From assembly GCA_010671965.1 (NCBI GenBank), contig JAAHIC010000090.1, positions 1 to 10,445 of the forward strand: 10,445 nt of DNA, given 5' to 3'. The translations under genes and the position numbers were made by a program. This document shows positions 6,897 to 10,445 of this stretch, piece by piece (position 1 is the first letter of the stretch; every line of letters starts with the position of its first letter). Source of the DNA: Leptolyngbya sp. SIO4C5. GTDB lineage: Bacteria; Cyanobacteriota; Cyanobacteriia; Phormidesmidales; Phormidesmidaceae. The notes below the pieces were generated by a model. The model ran no database searches, was not told the origin of the DNA, and worked only from the letters and a program-made list of their open reading frames with translations.

Positions 6897-9887
6897 CTAC
6901 TCCATGCCGGCAATGGGGGCAAAGCCCTGCCGCTGAATGTTTTCCGTCACTACTCTTGGCTCTAGGAACTGCAGCAGATAGTCTGGCCCACCCGCCTTGG
7001 AGCCGACACCGGACATCTTGAAGCCGCCAAAGGGCTGGCGGGCGACAATTGCCCCGGTGATGTTGCGGTTGATATAGAGGTTACCGACGGCAAATTCTCG
7101 CTGCGATCGCTCAATATGAGAGGGCGTTCTAGAGTAAAGCCCGCCGGTGAGGCCATAGTCAGTGCCGTTGGCGATCGCCAGTGCTTCGTCAAAGCCCTCA
7201 GCGCGGATGACGGCTAGCACCGGGCCAAAGATTTCTTCTTGGGCGATGGTGTGGTCGGGAGAGACGCCGGTGAAGATAGTGGGACTGACGAAATATCCGG
7301 TTTCAGGCACCGGCATCTCTAAGACCACTTCAGACTGAGCTTTGCCGGTTTGAATATACTCACGAATCCGCTCTTGGGCCTTGGCGTCAATCACCGGGCC
7401 AACCACGGTGCTGGGATCTTCGGCGGGGCCAATGTTGAGCGATCGCGTCGCTTCTACCAGCCGCTTGACGAAGGTGTCGTAAATCGGCGCTAGCACAATT
7501 ACCCGCGAGCAGGCCGAGCACTTCTGGCCGCTATAGCCAAAGGCCGACTGCACCACGCCTTGAACCGCCTGATCCAGATCAGCGCTTTCGTCTACGATGA
7601 TGGCGTTTTTGCCCCCCATCTCGGCAATCACCCGCTTGAGATGCTTTTGACCCGGCTGAAGCTGGGCCGCCGTGGCGTAGATTTGGCAGCCCACTTCCCG
7701 CGAGCCGGTAAAGGCAATCAGGTGTACGTCTGGGTGCTGCACTAAGTGCGCCCCCACCGTGGAGCCTCTAGCGGGCACATATTGAAAGACGCCTTTGGGC
7801 AGGCCTGCTTCGGTGAGAATTTCGCCAATCTTAGCGGCGATGACGGCAGAGGTCTCCGCTGGCTTAAGCAGGGTACAGTTACCCGTCACCAGGGCCGCCA
7901 CAGTCATACCCGTGGCGATCGCAATCGGAAAGTTCCAGGGAGAGATGACCACAGCAATGCCGCGCGGAAAGTAGCGGTAGTAGTTAGTTTCCCCGGCCAG
8001 GTCATAGTCATAGCCCCGGTCGAGCCGCTCCATTTCGTCGGCATAGTAGCGGCAAAAGTCGATGGCTTCAGACACTTCGGCATCGGCCTGCTTCAGCGCC
8101 TTACCCACCTCCAGCATCACCCAGGTAGACAGCTCATCGCGGCGGCGCTCCATAATGTCACCAGCGCGGCGCAGAATAGCGGCTCGTTCCGTCGCCGGGG
8201 TTGCCTGCCACTGGGGGAAAGCGGCTTTGGCAGCGGCGATCGCCTCGTCTGCCTGGGCCTGACTCAGCAAGCCAATCTTGCCAATAATCTCGCTGGGCTG
8301 GGAGGGATTTACCGACTCGACCTGCGTTTCAGTTTCCACAAATTCGCCGTTGACCAGCGGCAGATAGGTTTGGCCGAGCTGCATCCGCACCTGCTTAAGG
8401 GCTACTGCTGCCGCGTGGCGGGCCTCAGCTGCGGCGTAGTCTGTATCGGGGGCATTGGGAAAGTTGGTGGTTTCCCCCGCCACCTTGGGCCGCTGGCCGT
8501 CTTGGTCAATGGGAGCAAATTCAGGCGCACTGAGCAGTTCTTCGATGGGCCGCTCCTCTAGGTTTTGCTTGAGGAAGGAGCTATTGGCGGTATTTTCCAG
8601 CAGGCGGCGAATCAGGTAGGCCATGCCGGGAATCAGCTCTCCATAGGGCGAGTAGACCCGTACCCGGTAGCCGCGATCGCTCATGGCTTTCGCCAGCTTG
8701 TCGGCCATGCCGTAGAGCACCTGGAGCTCGATGGCTCGCTTGGGGATATCGAGAGTTTCGGCGATCGCCATTGCATAGGCTTGCGAGCGCACGTTATGAC
8801 TCCCGATGGCGGCGTAGAGAGAGGCATGATTTTCCAGCAGCAGCCGGGTCATGCGCTCAAAGTTGGCGTCAGTCGATTCTTTGTGGCTATAGACGGGCTG
8901 GGGCCAGTCATGCTGCACCGCTTTGATTGTTTCTTGATCCCAGTAGGCTCCTTTGACGAGCCGCACGGTCAGCGGCGTCCCCCGCTCCTTGGCCCATTCC
9001 ACCAGGTCTTTCAGGTCGCCGTAGCTGTCACGCAGATAGGCTTGCAGCGTCACGCCAATATCGCTGCGATCGCGGAACTCGTCTTCTAGCAGCACCTTTT
9101 TCAGGGTCGCTAGGGTCAGCGTCTTGTAAACGTACTGCTCCATGTCGAAATGCACTGCCGCCCCCAGCTCTTTAGCTCGGCGCAGCAGGGCGCGCATCTG
9201 CTCGCTGACCTTCTCCTGACTGCCCTCGGCATCGAGCGGATCAAACTGGGAATAAAAGGCCGTCAGCTTCACAGAGACCTGCACGGGCGGCAGCGTCTCC
9301 CCGTCGGCCTGATCGATGGCAGGCACCGTTGACCACTTTTTCGCTGCCTGGGTCAGCTGCTCCATTAGCGTCAGGTAGCCATTGAGATAGTCCTGAGCTT
9401 CTGCCTCGGTGATCACCGCTTCTCCCAGCAGATCCACCGTGAAGGTCATTTTGTCTTTGCGCAGACGCTCAACGGTTTTAATGACCTGCTCAATGGTTTC
9501 CCCCGCAATATACTTGTGGGCCAGGGTTTCCACGGCTTTGGAGAAAGTCGTCGCCGCAATCTGCCCTGGCATGGAGTCCGGGTTGGCAAAGTTCAAAATG
9601 CCCTTGAGGGCTTCCGGCAGTTCTACCGACGGATCGCCTAGATATTCCTGCAGATGCCGGGCAATTTCGGCCTTGCTGTGGAGTGCAGGCAGACAGTCAA
9701 TGAAGCGGAAAAGCTGTACTCGCAAACCGGGATTGTCCATAGCGATCGCCAATAAGCGATCGTCCCAGCGCATCTGGTCGCGCATTTGAGCGAAAAGGGA
9801 GCGCTTTTCCCGCGTCGCCGAAATAAGTTCTTTGGCAATTGTCTGAGTTTTTTGCTCGTAAGTGGACTGAGAAACCTGTGCGACCAC
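6897..9887 (-). CDS. putA: Bifunctional proline dehydrogenase / glutamate-semialdehyde dehydrogenase
   Basis: This enzyme oxidises proline to pyrroline-5-carboxylate with FAD, then oxidises the hydrolysed semialdehyde to glutamate with NAD. The 996-residue length fits the short PutA form. An N-terminal helical arm (1-130) leads to the proline dehydrogenase barrel (about 145-450), with HFDMEQY (246-252), VRLVKGAYWD (308-317) and the substrate arginines R427/R428 in YLIRRLLEN. The aldehyde dehydrogenase part (about 505-985) has PWNFP (650-654), FTGSREVG (726-733), general base E756 in EMGGKN, catalytic C790 in SGQKCSA, and EEIFGP (884-889). There is no ribbon-helix-helix DNA-binding domain as in E. 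coli PutA, so it is an enzyme only. The start is GTG (9885-9887), with no clear ribosome site, chosen because YEQKTQTIAKEL follows as in cyanobacterial relatives. Proline use supplies carbon and nitrogen; no NtcA-type GTA-N8-TAC site was seen upstream. Confidence 0.96.
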   Translation of the reverse strand: MVAQVSQSTYEQKTQTIAKELISATREKRSLFAQMRDQMRWDDRLLAIAMDNPGLRVQLFRFIDCLPALHSKAEIARHLQEYLGDPSVELPEALKGILNFANPDSMPGQIAATTFSKAVETLAHKYIAGETIEQVIKTVERLRKDKMTFTVDLLGEAVITEAEAQDYLNGYLTLMEQLTQAAKKWSTVPAIDQADGETLPPVQVSVKLTAFYSQFDPLDAEGSQEKVSEQMRALLRRAKELGAAVHFDMEQYVYKTLTLATLKKVLLEDEFRDRSDIGVTLQAYLRDSYGDLKDLVEWAKERGTPLTVRLVKGAYWDQETIKAVQHDWPQPVYSHKESTDANFERMTRLLLENHASLYAAIGSHNVRSQAYAMAIAETLDIPKRAIELQVLYGMADKLAKAMSDRGYRVRVYSPYGELIPGMAYLIRRLLENTANSSFLKQNLEERPIEELLSAPEFAPIDQDGQRPKVAGETTNFPNAPDTDYAAAEARHAAAVALKQVRMQLGQTYLPLVNGEFVETETQVESVNPSQPSEIIGKIGLLSQAQADEAIAAAKAAFPQWQATPATERAAILRRAGDIMERRRDELSTWVMLEVGKALKQADAEVSEAIDFCRYYADEMERLDRGYDYDLAGETNYYRYFPRGIAVVISPWNFPIAIATGMTVAALVTGNCTLLKPAETSAVIAAKIGEILTEAGLPKGVFQYVPARGSTVGAHLVQHPDVHLIAFTGSREVGCQIYATAAQLQPGQKHLKRVIAEMGGKNAIIVDESADLDQAVQGVVQSAFGYSGQKCSACSRVIVLAPIYDTFVKRLVEATRSLNIGPAEDPSTVVGPVIDAKAQERIREYIQTGKAQSEVVLEMPVPETGYFVSPTIFTGVSPDHTIAQEEIFGPVLAVIRAEGFDEALAIANGTDYGLTGGLYSRTPSHIERSQREFAVGNLYINRNITGAIVARQPFGGFKMSGVGSKAGGPDYLLQFLEPRVVTENIQRQGFAPIAGME

Positions 9888-10084
9888 GATAATGAAGCCT
9901 CGATGAAAAGTGAGTCTGTATCTACCATTGTGAAGCCGAAATTCTGGCGGAACTGCGGCACTTTAAGCTTTGTATCACAAGTCCCAGGCCTAAACAGCGC
10001 GATCGCCTACCAAACTGGCTTTCTGGAATCTGGGCTATTTTGAGTGAAGACATCAAAGATATTTGTTGTTAGCTCCTATGCATC
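9888..10084. other. Divergent promoter region between putA and the right-edge gene
   Basis: This 197-base region separates two genes that point away from each other and must hold both promoters. A HIP1 octamer lies at 9999-10006. TTGT-ATC-ACAA (9970-9980) is a short imperfect palindrome. A 46-codon reading frame starting with ATG at 9903 and ending at 10043 on the + strand fills most of it, but it has no good ribosome site and an unconvincing composition. I cannot assign -10 or -35 boxes with confidence. Confidence 0.5.
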
Positions 10085-10445
10085 GTGGAAAAAGCACTCC
10101 TCTCTTTTTTACGATTTTGGCGGATGCCAAATACGCTGCTCTTTTTTATCGTTCTTTTTCTGATTGGCTTTTTAGCAAATTCACCAGCCCTATTCGGGGC
10201 AAGCATGGGTCTGCTAGCGTTTAGCGGGCTGTACGAGTTGGTAATTCGCACTCTTAAGTGGCTTCTGAGCGAGAAACAATCTCTTGAAGACAGCAGTCCT
10301 ATTGCTTATCTACGACAAACCCTGCTAAATCCCATCGCTTTCACCCTATATGGAGGAGGCTTTATCCTGCTCGCCTTCAATACCAGCGTCAGCCAGGGAG
10401 CGATCGCCCTCTTTATTGGATTTAGCTGCCTGATTATTGCAGGCA
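10085..10445 (+). CDS. Partial multi-pass membrane protein, runs off the right edge
   Basis: A frame opens with GTG at 10085, after an in-frame TAG at 10070-10072, and stays open for 120 codons to the window end. A second possible start is ATG at 10124. The visible part begins VEKALLSFLRFW and has about four hydrophobic segments: residues 16-33, 38-54, 88-102 and 105-119. Between them is a short polar stretch around SEKQSLEDSS (66-75). The mix of membrane helices, correct cyanobacterial base use and a HIP1 octamer at 10400-10407 inside the frame argues that it is a real gene. I do not recognise the family, and the C-terminal part is missing. It is divergent from putA. The competing ATG at 10078 opens a different frame that stops after about 48 codons. 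Confidence 0.7.
   Translation, partial: MEKALLSFLRFWRMPNTLLFFIVLFLIGFLANSPALFGASMGLLAFSGLYELVIRTLKWLLSEKQSLEDSSPIAYLRQTLLNPIAFTLYGGGFILLAFNTSVSQGAIALFIGFSCLIIAG

Noticed and set aside
7746..8561. A 271-codon + strand reading frame antisense to putA
   Set aside because: It is fully inside the strongly conserved putA gene, and its His/Arg/Gly-rich product is typical of an antisense shadow in GC-rich DNA.
8565..9089. A 174-codon + strand reading frame antisense to putA
   Set aside because: Same reason: it mirrors the proline dehydrogenase domain and has no independent support.
9888..10084. An NtcA site controlling putA
   Set aside because: No GTA-N8-TAC match was found; the nearest GTA (9919) is followed by TGT at the right distance instead of TAC.

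Overview
The window comes from a cyanobacterium. The octamer GCGATCGC (HIP1), a hallmark of many cyanobacterial genomes, occurs about 22 times in 10.4 kb, where chance would give far less than one. The protein content (a 717-residue polynucleotide phosphorylase, and a PutA of about 1000 residues without a DNA-binding domain) agrees. The genus cannot be told from this stretch. It reads as ordinary chromosome: no rRNA, tRNA, CRISPR array, transposase, integrase or attachment site was seen.

Layout. From the left, pnp (polynucleotide phosphorylase) is complete on the + strand and is followed by a strong palindromic hairpin of a kind dispersed in cyanobacterial genomes. Next on the + strand comes a small DUF421/YetF-type membrane protein. 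After a 103-base gap there is a tightly packed three-gene unit (3011-5620). It encodes a complete energy-coupling factor (ECF) vitamin or metabolite transporter: a membrane substrate-binding S component, a transmembrane T component and one fused double ATPase. The genes overlap by 14 bases and by 1 base, so translation is probably coupled. The substrate cannot be read from the sequence.

The unit ends nose-to-nose with a minus-strand gene for an unrecognised, soluble, largely helical 334-residue protein. The two stop codons are only 6 bases apart, inside a perfect 9-bp inverted repeat that could serve as a shared terminator. Upstream of that minus-strand gene is a 265-base, partly AT-rich gap, then putA, also on the minus strand. 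putA encodes the bifunctional proline dehydrogenase / glutamate-semialdehyde dehydrogenase that oxidises proline to glutamate. A 197-base divergent region separates putA from a + strand membrane protein that starts with GTG at 10085 and runs off the right edge.

How the genes fit together. The only clear functional unit is the ECF transporter. pnp (RNA turnover), the DUF421 protein and putA (proline catabolism) look like unrelated housekeeping neighbours. I found no strong evidence of a new multi-gene system. The items most worth following are the unknown substrate of the ECF transporter, the unrecognised 334-residue protein with its possible upstream regulatory repeat, and the hairpin that spans two convergent stop codons.
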